NCBI GenBank assembly: GCA_036257565.1 | Contig: DATAFH010000005.1 | Location: forward strand, 1-56,355 | Origin: DASSUW01 sp036257565 | GTDB taxonomy: Bacteria > Actinomycetota > Thermoleophilia > Solirubrobacterales > Solirubrobacteraceae | Length of the DNA stretch: 56,355 nt | Direction: 5' to 3' | Part shown: positions 41,012-51,943 of the stretch, in pieces | Position numbering within the stretch: the stretch's first letter is position 1 | Layout of the letters: every line of letters begins with the position of its first letter | Made by a program: the position numbers and the translations under genes | Notes under the pieces: model-generated | Told to the model about the DNA's origin: nothing | Seen by the model: the letters and a program-made list of their open reading frames with translations, nothing else | Databases searched by the model: none

Positions 41012-41346
41012 GGCGAACGTCAACGGCCGCTGGGTAGGGAGGGCGAGGGGCCGGGCGTGCAAGAGAGGCCACGCGCTTGGGCCCGACAAGGCGCGCGCGG
41101 AGGGCGGTGACGTCGTGGTCCGACAGACCAAGCGGGGATGCAAACGCTAGCTAGGCGGCGGACGTTGGGAGCGGTCGCGAGTGCATTTCGCCGACTTCGC
41201 GACGTTCTGGCTCGTGACGTGGGCGTGTGGCCCCTATAGGGTGCATTTCGTCGACTTCGCGGAGATCGGCATGGTGAGGTCGACGTCATGACCTTCGCCA
41301 CGGGCGCCTCCGCAGCCTCCCCACCCAGCCGCCGTTGACGTGCGGC
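41012..41346. mobile_element. MITE-like intergenic element, copy D (full length)
   Basis: This 335-base element fills most of the 407-base gap 40979-41385. The left end, GCGAACGTCAACGGCCGCTG then GGTAGGGAGG (41013-41042), and right end, CCTCCCCACCCAGCCGCCGT then TGACGTGCGG (41316-41346), are inverted repeats matching at about 26 of 30 positions. Inside are GCATTTCGCCGACTTCGCG at 41183 and GCATTTCGTCGACTTCGCG at 41243, 60 bases apart, with CCCCTATAG at 41231 between, the same plan as copy B. No open reading frame of note. Nothing else is seen in the gap. Confidence 0.78.
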
Positions 41347-41385
41347 GGAACCAGCGTGCGGCCGCAGGCGTAGGCTCGGCGAGAG

Positions 41386-41706
41386 ATGCGGCCGGTCGTC
41401 GTGGTCCTGCTCGTGCGCGCCGCCGCGACGGGCGCCGGCGCCGTCGCGCTCGCGACGGCGGGCGGCGATGATGAGACGATCCTCTGGGTCGCGCGCGAGG
41501 CGCCCTCCGAACCCGCCGGCCTGACCATCGCCGCGCAGCGCATGGAGGGCACCGAGGCGGTCGGGGAGTCGCAACGGCGCGTGGTCGAGGGCGGGCCTGG
41601 ACCATCGACGATCGACCTTCCCGCACCCGGCTGCTGGCGCCTCACCCTGCGCCGGGGAAGCAGCGTGGATGCGCTGGATCTGCAGTATCGGCAAGATCCT
41701 GGTTGA
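41386..41706 (+). CDS. Hypothetical secreted or membrane-anchored small protein
   Basis: 106 residues with an N-terminal hydrophobic stretch (MRPVVVVLLVRAAATGAGAV) that may be a signal or anchor, then a beta-rich domain: ILWVAREAP, LTIAAQRMEGTEAV and the C-terminal STIDLPAPGCWRLTLRRGSS. The PxPGCWRLTLRxG ending recurs in actinobacterial lipoprotein-like proteins, usually with a longer N-terminal part, so this copy may be shortened. It ends 33 bases before glgB and could be co-transcribed. Function unknown. Confidence 0.5.
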   Translation: MRPVVVVLLVRAAATGAGAVALATAGGDDETILWVAREAPSEPAGLTIAAQRMEGTEAVGESQRRVVEGGPGPSTIDLPAPGCWRLTLRRGSSVDALDLQYRQDPG

Positions 41707-41739
41707 CCGACGCCCCCAAACGGGAAGAGACACCGCGCG

Positions 41740-43932
41740 ATGGCACTGGCAGCCGCCCCCGATCTCGAGCGCCTCGTCCGGCGCGAGCATGCGAATCCGC
41801 ACGGCGTTCTGGGCGCCCATCCGGCCGACGGCGGGGTCGTCATCCGCGCGTTCCGGCCCGCCGCCGCGGCCGTCCGCGCGGTTGCCGACAGCGGCGAGAC
41901 CACCGCGCTGCAGCCCGTCCACCCCGGCGGCGTGTTCGAGGGCGTGATCCCCGGCGCCGAGCTGCCTCTCTCCTACAAGCTCGAGGTCGACTACGGGGAG
42001 TCCGGCACGATCACCATCGACGATCCGTATCGGTTCCTGCCCACGGTCGGCGAGCTCGACCTGCACCTCGTCGGCGAGGGCCGCCACGAGGAGCTGTGGA
42101 GGAAGCTCGGCGCACACGTGGAGGAGATCGACGGCGTCCGCGGCACGGCCTTCGGCGTCTGGGCGCCCGCCGCCCGCGCCGTCTCCGTCGTCGGCGACTT
42201 CAACTTCTGGGACGGGCGCATGCACCCCATGCGCTCGCTCGGCACGTCCGGCATCTGGGAGCTGTTCCTGCCCGGCGTCGAGGCCGGCGCGCACTACAAG
42301 TACGAGATCCTCGCGCCGGACGGCGAGATCCGCCTGAAGGCCGACCCGCTGGCCTTCGCCACCGAGGTCCCGCCGAAGACCGCGTCGGTCGTCCACGAGT
42401 CGACCCACGAGTGGGGCGACCAGCAGTGGCTCGAGGCGCGCAGTCGCAGCGAGCCGCTCGAAGGCCCGATGTCGGTCTACGAGGTCCACCTCGGCTCCTG
42501 GCGGCTCAACCCGCTCGAGGGGAACCGCTCGCTCACCTACCTCGAGCTGGCCGACGAGCTGTCGGCCTACGCGCGCGACATGGGCTTCACGCACATCGAG
42601 CTGCTGCCCGTGATGGCCCACCCGTTCAGCGGCTCCTGGGGCTACCAGGTGACGGGCTACTTCGCGCCCACGCCGCGCTACGGCTCACCCGACGACCTCA
42701 AGGTGTTCGTCGACCGCCTGCACCAGAACGGCCTCGGCGTGATCCTCGACTGGGTGCCGGCCCACTTCCCGCGCGACGACTTCGCCCTCGCCCGCTTCGA
42801 TGGGACGGCCCTCTACGAGCACGCCGACCCCCGCCGCGGAGCCCACCCGGACTGGGGCACGCTCGTCTTCAACTACGGCCGCCATGAGGTCCGCAATTTC
42901 CTCGTCTCCAACGCGCTGTATTGGCTGCGCGAGTACCACGTGGACGGCATCCGCGTCGACGCCGTCGCCTCGATGCTCTACCTCGACTACTCGCGCGAGG
43001 AGGGCCAATGGGTGCCCAACCAGTACGGCGGCAACGAGGACCTCGACGCGGTGGGCTTCCTGAAGGAGCTCAACGAGGTGATCCACGGGCGCGAGCCAGG
43101 GTCGATCTCGGCGGCAGAGGAGTCCACCGCCTGGCCGGGCGTCTCACGCCCCACGTATCTCGGCGGGCTGGGCTTCGGCTTCAAATGGAACATGGGCTGG
43201 ATGCACGACACGCTCGCGTACTTCCAGCAGGACCCCGTGTACCGCCGCTGGCACCACCACGAGCTGACCTTCAGCCTCGTGTACGCCTTCACGGAGAACT
43301 TCATCCTCCCGCTCTCACACGACGAGGTCGTGCACGGCAAGGGGTCGCTGCTCAACAAGATGCCGGGCGACAAGTGGCAGAAACTGGCCAACCTGCGCTC
43401 GCTGTACGCGTTCATGTGGGCGCACCCGGGGAAGAAGCTGCTGTTCATGGGCGGCGAGCTGGCGCAGGAGGCCGAGTGGAGCCACGAGCGCTCGCTCGAC
43501 TGGCACCTGCTCGAGAATCCCCAGCACGCCGGCGTGCAGTCGCTCGTGCGTGACCTCAACCACGCGTACCGCGCCGAGCCGGCGCTCTGGGAGCTCGACT
43601 TCGACGGCTCGGGCTTCTGGTGGATCGAGGCCAACGACGCCGACTCGAACGTCTTTGCCTTCGCCCGGCGCACGCGCGACTCCGAGCGGGTGGTGGTCTA
43701 CGTGGCCAACCTCTCGCCGACCCCGCGCGAGAACTACCGGCTCGGCCTGCCGCGCGCGGGCCGCTGGCGTGAGGCGGTCAACACCGACTCGGGCTATTAC
43801 GGCGGCTCGGATGTCGGAAATCTGGGCGGCATCGAGGCCGCTCCGCTCGGCTGGATGAACCAACCGTTCTCGGCGGAGCTACGGCTGCCGCCGCTCGGCA
43901 CGCTGTGGCTCGTGCCCGAAGACCAGGAGTAG
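41740..43932 (+). CDS. glgB: 1,4-alpha-glucan branching enzyme
   Basis: 730 residues. It makes alpha-1,6 branches in glucan. There are two N-terminal beta modules (HANPHGVLGAHPADGG, then GTAFGVWAPAARAVSVVGDF) and the GH13_9 barrel starting MSVYEVHLGSWRLNPLEGN. Catalytic residues are D407 (GIRVDAVASMLYLDY), E460 (SAAEESTAWPGVS) and D528 (LSHDEVVHGKGSL). It heads a four-gene run with treZ, glgX and treY, and serves both the GlgE route (branching) and the TreYZ route. Confidence 0.96.
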   Translation: MALAAAPDLERLVRREHANPHGVLGAHPADGGVVIRAFRPAAAAVRAVADSGETTALQPVHPGGVFEGVIPGAELPLSYKLEVDYGESGTITIDDPYRFLPTVGELDLHLVGEGRHEELWRKLGAHVEEIDGVRGTAFGVWAPAARAVSVVGDFNFWDGRMHPMRSLGTSGIWELFLPGVEAGAHYKYEILAPDGEIRLKADPLAFATEVPPKTASVVHESTHEWGDQQWLEARSRSEPLEGPMSVYEVHLGSWRLNPLEGNRSLTYLELADELSAYARDMGFTHIELLPVMAHPFSGSWGYQVTGYFAPTPRYGSPDDLKVFVDRLHQNGLGVILDWVPAHFPRDDFALARFDGTALYEHADPRRGAHPDWGTLVFNYGRHEVRNFLVSNALYWLREYHVDGIRVDAVASMLYLDYSREEGQWVPNQYGGNEDLDAVGFLKELNEVIHGREPGSISAAEESTAWPGVSRPTYLGGLGFGFKWNMGWMHDTLAYFQQDPVYRRWHHHELTFSLVYAFTENFILPLSHDEVVHGKGSLLNKMPGDKWQKLANLRSLYAFMWAHPGKKLLFMGGELAQEAEWSHERSLDWHLLENPQHAGVQSLVRDLNHAYRAEPALWELDFDGSGFWWIEANDADSNVFAFARRTRDSERVVVYVANLSPTPRENYRLGLPRAGRWREAVNTDSGYYGGSDVGNLGGIEAAPLGWMNQPFSAELRLPPLGTLWLVPEDQE

Positions 43933-43933
43933 G

Positions 43934-45654
43934 TTGCACCCGGATCCGCTGCCCTTCGAGCGCCGCCTCGGCGCGCATCCGCTGCCGGACGGCCGCGCCG
44001 TGTTGCGCGTCTGGGCGCCGCGGCTGGCCGAGGTCGCGCTGCGAATCGACGGCAGCGAGCTCCCGATGGAGGACGCGGGGTACGGCGTGCGCGAGGCGAT
44101 AGTCGAGGCCCCGCCGGGCACGGACTACGCGTTCGTGCTCGACGGCCACGTGCTCCCCGACCCGGCCAGCCGCTGGCAGCCCGAGGGCCTGCGCGGGCCC
44201 TCCCGCCTGCTCGACACGGCCACGTTCGAGTGGACCGACGACGAGTGGGTGCCGCCCGCCGTCCACGACCTCGTGCTCTACGAGCTGCACGTCGGCACCT
44301 TCACGGCCGAGGGGACGTTCGAGGCGGTCATCCCGCACCTCGAGGGTCTGCGCGAGCTCGGGGTCACCGCCATCGAGCTGATGCCGGTGGCCGAGTTCCC
44401 CGGCCGCCACGGCTGGGGCTACGACGGCGTCTACCTGTCCGCCGCCCAGTCCTCCTACGGCGGCCCGCTCGGGCTCCAGCGGCTCGTCGACGCCGCCCAC
44501 GCCGCGGGCGTCGCCGTGCTGCTCGACGTCGTCTACAACCACGTCGGCGCCTCCGGCACGCAGGCCCTCACCGCCTACGGCCCGTACTTCACCTCCCACT
44601 ACGAGACCCCGTGGGGCGACGCCATCAACTTCGACGACGCCCACTCGGGCGCCGTGCGCGAGTGGGTGCTGCAGAGCGCCGAGCAGTGGATCAAGGACTT
44701 CCATTTCGACGGCCTGCGGCTGGACGCCATCCACGCCATCAAGGACGGCAGCCCCGAGCACCTCGTGACCGCGGTCGCCCGCCGCACACAGCCCGCCTTC
44801 GTGATCGCCGAGTCCGGGCTCAACGACCCGCGCGTGATGCGCGACGTCCAGCGCGGCGGCTTCGGCTGCGACGCCGCCTGGGCCGACGACTTCCACCACG
44901 CGCTGCGCGTGCTGCTCACCGGCGACCGCGAGGGCTACTACGCGGAGTTCGGCGCCATCGCCGACCTCGCAAAGGCGTTCCACCGCCCGCACGTGCACGA
45001 CGGTACGTACTCCACGTTCCGCCACCGCCGCTTCGGTGCGCGCGCCGATGACGTCCCGCCCGAGCGGTTCGTGGTCTTCTCCGCCAACCACGACCAGGTC
45101 GGCAACCGGGCGTTCGGTGACCGCCTGCCGGTCGAGACCCGCGCGCTGGCGGCGCTCTGCACGCTGCTGTCGCCGTTCACGCCGATGCTCTTCCAGGGCG
45201 AGGAGTACGGCGAGGAGGCGCCGTTCCAGTTCTTCTCCGACCACATCGACGAGCCGATCGCGACCGCCACCCGGGAGGGGCGCCGACGCGAGTTCGCCGC
45301 CTTCGCCGAGTTCCGTGGCCGCGAGGTGCCCGACCCGCAGGCCCCGGCCACGTTTCACGCCTCCAAGCTCACCCGCCGCGGCGAGCCGCCGGGTCTGCAG
45401 AACCTCCACGCCGCGCTCCTGCGCGCCCGCCGCGACCTGCCGCCGGGCGACGCCGACCTCGTCGAGCACGACGAGCACGCCGGCTGGCTGCGCGTGCACC
45501 GCGGCCCGTTCGTGCTCGTGGCGAACTTCTCGCGCAACGACTCGCACGTGCCGCTCGACGGGACCGGCGAGGTCGTGGTGGCCGCCGACCGGGTCACGCT
45601 CGAGCCCGGCTACGTGATCCTTCCCCCGCTGTCCGGCGTGCTCGTGCGGCTAAC

Positions 45655-45658
<4 letters not shown>
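43934..45658 (+). CDS. treZ: Malto-oligosyltrehalose trehalohydrolase
   Basis: 574 residues from TTG 43934, directly after the glgB stop, with CAGGAG as ribosome binding site. It releases trehalose from maltooligosyl trehalose made by TreY. N-terminal CBM48-like domain (AVLRVWAPRLAEVALRIDGS), then GH13_10: FTAEGTFEAVIPHLEGLREL, D264 (LRLDAIHAIKD), E293 (IAESGLND) and D387 (NHDQVGNRAFG). The late GEEYGEEAPFQFFSDH motif is specific for TreZ. It overlaps glgX by four bases. Confidence 0.95.
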
Positions 45659-47784
<2,126 letters not shown>

Positions 47785-47785
47785 C

Positions 47786-49798
47786 ATGGCGGCCTTCCGC
47801 GCGACGTACCGGCTCCAGCTCGGCGGTGGCTTCGGCTTCGCGCAGGCGCGCGAGCTCGTCCCCTACCTGCGCGACCTCGGCGTCAGCCACCTCTACCTCC
47901 CGCCCTCGTTTCAGGCCCGCGCCGGCTCCGCGCACGGCTACGACGTCGTCGACCCGAGCCGTTTCTCGGAGGAGCTGGGCGGCGAGCGCGAGTTCGACGC
48001 GCTGGCCGAGGCCGCGCGCCGCGAAGGCCTCGGCCTGATCCTCGACATCGTGCCCAACCACATGGCCGCGGACGACGCCAACCGCTTCTGGAGCGACCCC
48101 GCGCTGCGAACCCGCTTCTTCGACGTCGACGAGGAGACCGGCCGGCACCGCCGGTTCTTCGACATCGACCACCTGGCCGCCGTGCGGCAGGAGGACGAGC
48201 ACGTCTTCGAGGAGACGCACCGGCTGGCACTGCGGCTGGTGAGCGAGGGCGTGGTCGACGGTCTGCGGGTCGACCATCCCGACGGGCTTGCCGACCCGGC
48301 CGGCTACCTGCGGCGCCTGCGCGAGCGCGGCGCGCGCCACGTGTGGGTGGAGAAGATCCTCGACCCCGGCGAGCCGCTGCGCGACTGGGCGGTCGAGGGG
48401 ACGGTCGGCTACGAGTTCCTCAACGATGTGGCGGCGCTGTTCGTCGACCCGGCCGGGGAGGCGCCCCTGACCGACCTGTGGGCGCAGATCTCCGGCGACG
48501 AACGGCCGTTCGGCGAGGTCGCGCTCGAGGCCAAGCTCGAGCAGGTGCGCGGGCCGTTCACTCCGGAGGTCGACCGCCTTCGCCGCGAGGCGCCGCGCGA
48601 CGTCGGTGGGCTCGAGCGCACGCTCGCCTCCCTGCCCGTGTACCGCACCTACGTCGAGCCGTGGTCGGGGCGGGTCGAGGACGCCGACCGCGAGGCCATC
48701 CGGGAAGCGGCGCTCCCGGAGTCGCTGCAGCGGGTGCTCCTGCTCTCAGAGCGGGGATGGGACGCGTTCGTCACCCGCTTCCAGCAGACCACGCCGGCGA
48801 TCATGGCCAAGGGCGTGGAGGACACCGCGTTCTACCGCCACGCGCGCCTGCTGGCGCTCAACGACGTGGGCGGCGACCCGTCGCGCTTCGGGCTTGGGGT
48901 CGACGCCTTCCACGCCGGGAACCTCGAGCGCGCATGGCGCTTCCCCCGCAACCTGCTGGTCACGCAGACGCACGACACGAAGCGCTCGGGCGACGCTCGG
49001 GCGCGGATCGGCGCGCTGGCAGGCATGGCGGACGAGTGGGCGGCCCACGTGCGCCGCTGGTTCGAGGCCTGCTCGACGATCGTCGGCCCGGACGACGTCG
49101 AGCGCTACTTCATCTTCCAGACCCTCGTGGGCGTGTGGCCGATCGAGCCCGAGCGGCTGGAGGCGTACATCGAGAAGGCGCTGCGCGAGGCGAAGCGCAC
49201 GACGAGCTGGATCGAGCCCGACACCGCCCACGAGGAGCGCGTGAAGGCCTTTTGCCGCTCGCTCTACGAGCAGCGGCCGTTCCTGCGGGACTTCGAGCCG
49301 TTCGCCGCCGAGGTCGCGCGGGCCGGCGAGCGCGCCGGGCTCGGCCAGCTGCTGCTCAAGCTCACCGTCCCTGGCGTCCCCGACATCTACCAGGGCGACG
49401 AGCTGCTCTCCCTGTCGCTCGTCGATCCCGACAACCGTCGGCCGGTCGACTGGGCGCGGCGGCGCGAGCTGCTGGAGGACCTTCGCCGCGGCGCCGCGCC
49501 CACCGACGAGACGCGCAAGCTGTGGCTCGTCCTGCGGACGCTGACGCTGCGGCGCCGGTCGGACGCCTTCGAGCGCGGCTACGCGCCGCTCGAGGCGGGG
49601 CCGGACGCGGTGGCGTTCCTGCGGGGCGACGCGGTGCTCGTGGCGGTGCGGCTGCGGGGCGAGGGCGGCGGCGTCGACGTTCCCGCGGGACCGTGGCGGG
49701 ACGTGCTCGCGGGCGGCGAGCGGCAGGTGGCCGGCGCCACACCCCTCGACGAGCTGCTCGACGACTACGGGCTCGCGCTGCTCGAGCGCTCCTCGTAA
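47786..49798 (+). CDS. treY: Malto-oligosyltrehalose synthase
   Basis: 670 residues. It isomerises the reducing-end glucose of maltodextrins to the trehalose linkage. TreY landmarks: FRATYRLQLGGGFGFAQARE, SHLYLPPSFQARAGSAHGYD, IVPNHMAADDANRFW, then DGLRVDHPDGLADPAGYLRR (catalytic Asp), HVWVEKIL (Glu) and TQTHDTKRSGDARARIGALA. It is shorter than most family members (about 700-800) because the stretch between the DIDHLAAVRQED segment and the catalytic Asp is compact. It is convergent with the acyltransferase, overlapping by 34 bases. Confidence 0.94.
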   Translation: MAAFRATYRLQLGGGFGFAQARELVPYLRDLGVSHLYLPPSFQARAGSAHGYDVVDPSRFSEELGGEREFDALAEAARREGLGLILDIVPNHMAADDANRFWSDPALRTRFFDVDEETGRHRRFFDIDHLAAVRQEDEHVFEETHRLALRLVSEGVVDGLRVDHPDGLADPAGYLRRLRERGARHVWVEKILDPGEPLRDWAVEGTVGYEFLNDVAALFVDPAGEAPLTDLWAQISGDERPFGEVALEAKLEQVRGPFTPEVDRLRREAPRDVGGLERTLASLPVYRTYVEPWSGRVEDADREAIREAALPESLQRVLLLSERGWDAFVTRFQQTTPAIMAKGVEDTAFYRHARLLALNDVGGDPSRFGLGVDAFHAGNLERAWRFPRNLLVTQTHDTKRSGDARARIGALAGMADEWAAHVRRWFEACSTIVGPDDVERYFIFQTLVGVWPIEPERLEAYIEKALREAKRTTSWIEPDTAHEERVKAFCRSLYEQRPFLRDFEPFAAEVARAGERAGLGQLLLKLTVPGVPDIYQGDELLSLSLVDPDNRRPVDWARRRELLEDLRRGAAPTDETRKLWLVLRTLTLRRRSDAFERGYAPLEAGPDAVAFLRGDAVLVAVRLRGEGGGVDVPAGPWRDVLAGGERQVAGATPLDELLDDYGLALLERSS

Positions 49799-50286
49799 GA
49801 GCCGACGACAGCTCCGGCCGGGACGGCGGCGCCCGCCAGGATCGCGGCGTGCGCCCCGACGCGGGCGTGCTCGCCGACGTGCACGCCGGCGGTCCGCAGG
49901 GGCTGGTGACGGGTGGGCCGCTCCGGGTCCGCGAATGTCGGCTCGGTGTCGGACACGAGCGCCCACTCGCCGATCACGGCGCCGGCGCCGATCTCCACGC
50001 GCTCGTGCGCGGCGAGCACGGCGCGGGCGCCTATCCGCACGCCGGGACCGACGTGCACCAGCCCGCCCGCCGCCTCGATCCGGCATCTCTCGCCGAGCAG
50101 GGAGCCGTGCTCGAGCACGACGTAGGCGCCCCGAGCGACCGTGATGCGGACGCCGCGCTCGACCTGGACGGTCCCGTGCACCTCGAGCCGCCCACGGGCG
50201 GCGAGCCGCAGCCGGGCGAGCCGCAGGCGGCTGAGCTTGTCCGGCGGTTCGGGGAGGACGGCGTCGGCGCCGATCGGGGCGGTCAC
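49765..50286 (-). CDS. Left-handed beta-helix (hexapeptide) transferase-like protein
   Basis: 173 residues from a GTG start. Imperfect hexapeptide repeats run from about residue 35 to 165: VERGVRITVARGAYVVLEHG, IGARAVLAAHERVEIGAGAV, then VGEHARVGAHAAILAGAAVP, the left-handed parallel beta-helix pattern of acetyl/acyltransferases and gamma-carbonic anhydrases. A candidate catalytic loop is WALVSDTEPTFADPERPTRH. Sugar or amino-acid acylation is possible, but the substrate is unknown. It is divergent from a small membrane protein across a low-GC promoter region. Confidence 0.82.
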   Translation of the reverse strand: MTAPIGADAVLPEPPDKLSRLRLARLRLAARGRLEVHGTVQVERGVRITVARGAYVVLEHGSLLGERCRIEAAGGLVHVGPGVRIGARAVLAAHERVEIGAGAVIGEWALVSDTEPTFADPERPTRHQPLRTAGVHVGEHARVGAHAAILAGAAVPAGAVVGSYEERSSSASP

Positions 50287-50338
50287 AATGCGCCACCTTA
50301 ATATTCAAATCGCCGGGATAGGGGGATACTCGGTTGGG

Positions 50339-50500
50339 GTGTTTCTCACCACACTCACCGTGCTGGCCGGAGCCGTGCTCGGGGGTGGCATCGCCGTCAA
50401 CGTGACGGCAATCGTCATCATCGCGGCGATCGCGCTCGTGCTGCTCGCCGTCGCCAACGGCGTGCGGATGCTGAGCGAGCTCTCCGACTCGATGAGCTAG
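50339..50500 (+). CDS. Small two-helix membrane protein, 53 aa
   Basis: From GTG 50339: two hydrophobic helices, FLTTLTVLAGAVLGGGIAV and VTAIVIIAAIALVLLAVAN, then GVRMLSELSDSMS. ATG 50288 in the same frame would add 17 residues, but that stretch contains the A/T-rich TTAATATTCAAAT likely to be promoter DNA for this gene and the divergent transferase. A GGGGG stretch about 14 bases upstream is a loose ribosome binding site. Function unknown. Confidence 0.55.
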   Translation: MFLTTLTVLAGAVLGGGIAVNVTAIVIIAAIALVLLAVANGVRMLSELSDSMS

Positions 50501-50994
50501 GCGGCCCGCAGGGCCGTCGCCGCGCATGGGGATGCGCACGCGGGCCGTGGGCGCGACGACGAGCTCGAGGCCGTGCCGGGCGACGACTCCGGACTCGAGC
50601 GGCGCGCCGCTGTTCGAGGAGACCAACGGCGCTCACGGCGCGGGTCGTCGCGGCCGGCGTCGGCGAGGACCACAACCACGTGCAGCAATGGTTCCGCGAC
50701 TCGCAGACGAAGCCGGCGAGCGAGGAGTTCGCCAAGCCGATCGGGGCGGGCGAGATCTCGCGCGGGATGGATCGGCTGGCCGTGCTGCGCGGCGGCACTC
50801 ACCTCGGCAACGGCGGCGTGCCGCGTCAAGGCGGTAGCGCGCTCCGGCCGCCGCACGATCGCCCGCGCCTCGGGCCGCCTGGTCGGCGGCAACGGCCAGC
50901 GCCTGCTGCGGCCGGCGCGGTTCGGCAGCGCGCACTCGCTCGCGGTCCGCGTCCGCGTGAAGCCCGGCGGGACGTGGTGAGGACGGTGCGCGCG
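50501..50994 (+). other. Probable degraded coding region without an intact gene
   Basis: No credible intact gene occupies these 494 bases. Plus-strand translation gives protein-like fragments in different frames: VGEDHNHVQQWFRDSQTKPA then GAGEISRGMDRLAVLRGG (about 50660-50800), and GRTIARASGRLVGGNGQRLL then VRVRVKPGGTW-stop (about 50850-50982). The last resembles the end of a secreted beta-domain protein. The fragments are not joined by one frame and have no convincing start. The original family is not identified. Confidence 0.45.
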
Positions 50995-51924
50995 CTAGGC
51001 GGCGAGCGCGTGCTCGGCCGCCTCGGCGGCCGTCCACAGCGCGTCGTTGCCGAACGCTCGCCGGCGGGCGGCGCCGCTCGCTACCGCGGAGATGAGGCTG
51101 TCCTCGGCGGCCCCGAGGTCGGGCGCGTTGAGCGGCGGGGCCATGACGGCGGCCACCTCGGCCGTCGTCAGCCCGTACGGGAACGCCGCCACGACCTCGG
51201 CGGCGCTCTCCGCCGGGCGGCGGCGCTCGAGCGTCGGGTCGAGGTTCGCGACGCAGACGTCGTAAGCCTCGATCGACTGGAAGCCGCCGGCTTCGAGCCG
51301 GCGGCCGTCGTCGGTCTCGAAGCTCACGCTCGGCGCCGTGAACCGCACCTCGCCCTCCGGCGTCGTGGCGGACTTGCCCTGGAATTCCGTGGGGCCGCCG
51401 GCCGCCGTGCGGGCGATCGTGAGGTCGGCGCGGAAGGCCTCCTCCGTGGCCGGCTGGCGGGAGGCGGAGACGAGCGCCTCGGCGTCCACGTCCGGCAGCC
51501 AGGACAGCGCTTCGACCAGACCGGCGGGCTCGTCGAGCGTGAGCGTGGTCGTGAACTGCGCGAGCTGCAGGGCGCGGAAGACTGGCCACTCGAGCGCGGG
51601 ATCCTGTAGTCGGGCGGCCACGACGACGCGGCACATCGGCCACGTGGCGTGCGGCCGCTCGCGCGGCTCGGTCGCGAACGGCATCCCGCGGCGGCGGAAC
51701 GAGCGATAGCCGAGCGCCATGCCCTCGCCGGTGTAGCCGCGGCGCTCGTACTGGGCGGCGGTCTCGGTGAGGCCGATCATCACGTGCCGCCACTCGAGCT
51801 GGTCGCCGTAGCGCCACTGCAGGGTCGCGAGCGCCGGCCCGGCGGACCAGGCCCAGGGGCATCCTGGATCGGAGAAGTGCGCCACCCGCACCGGTCCCAG
51901 GATATGACGTTCCGTCGGCACCAC
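50995..51924 (-). CDS. DsbA/FrnE-like thioredoxin-fold protein
   Basis: 309 residues. The N-terminus VRVAHFSDPGCPWAWSAGPA matches the DSBA-like family (FrnE, 2-hydroxychromene-2-carboxylate isomerase group), with the active-site position CPWA rather than CxxC, so dithiol exchange is unlikely. The helical insertion (ARLQDPALEWPVFRALQLAQ) and the C-terminal FQSIEAYDVCVANLDPTLER fit the longer actinobacterial version. There is no signal peptide, so it is cytoplasmic. It may be an isomerase or glutathione/mycothiol-linked enzyme. It is divergent from the helicase gene by 19 bases. Confidence 0.83.
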   Translation of the reverse strand: MVPTERHILGPVRVAHFSDPGCPWAWSAGPALATLQWRYGDQLEWRHVMIGLTETAAQYERRGYTGEGMALGYRSFRRRGMPFATEPRERPHATWPMCRVVVAARLQDPALEWPVFRALQLAQFTTTLTLDEPAGLVEALSWLPDVDAEALVSASRQPATEEAFRADLTIARTAAGGPTEFQGKSATTPEGEVRFTAPSVSFETDDGRRLEAGGFQSIEAYDVCVANLDPTLERRRPAESAAEVVAAFPYGLTTAEVAAVMAPPLNAPDLGAAEDSLISAVASGAARRRAFGNDALWTAAEAAEHALAA

Positions 51925-51943
51925 TTTCTAGCCTCCGGCGCCC

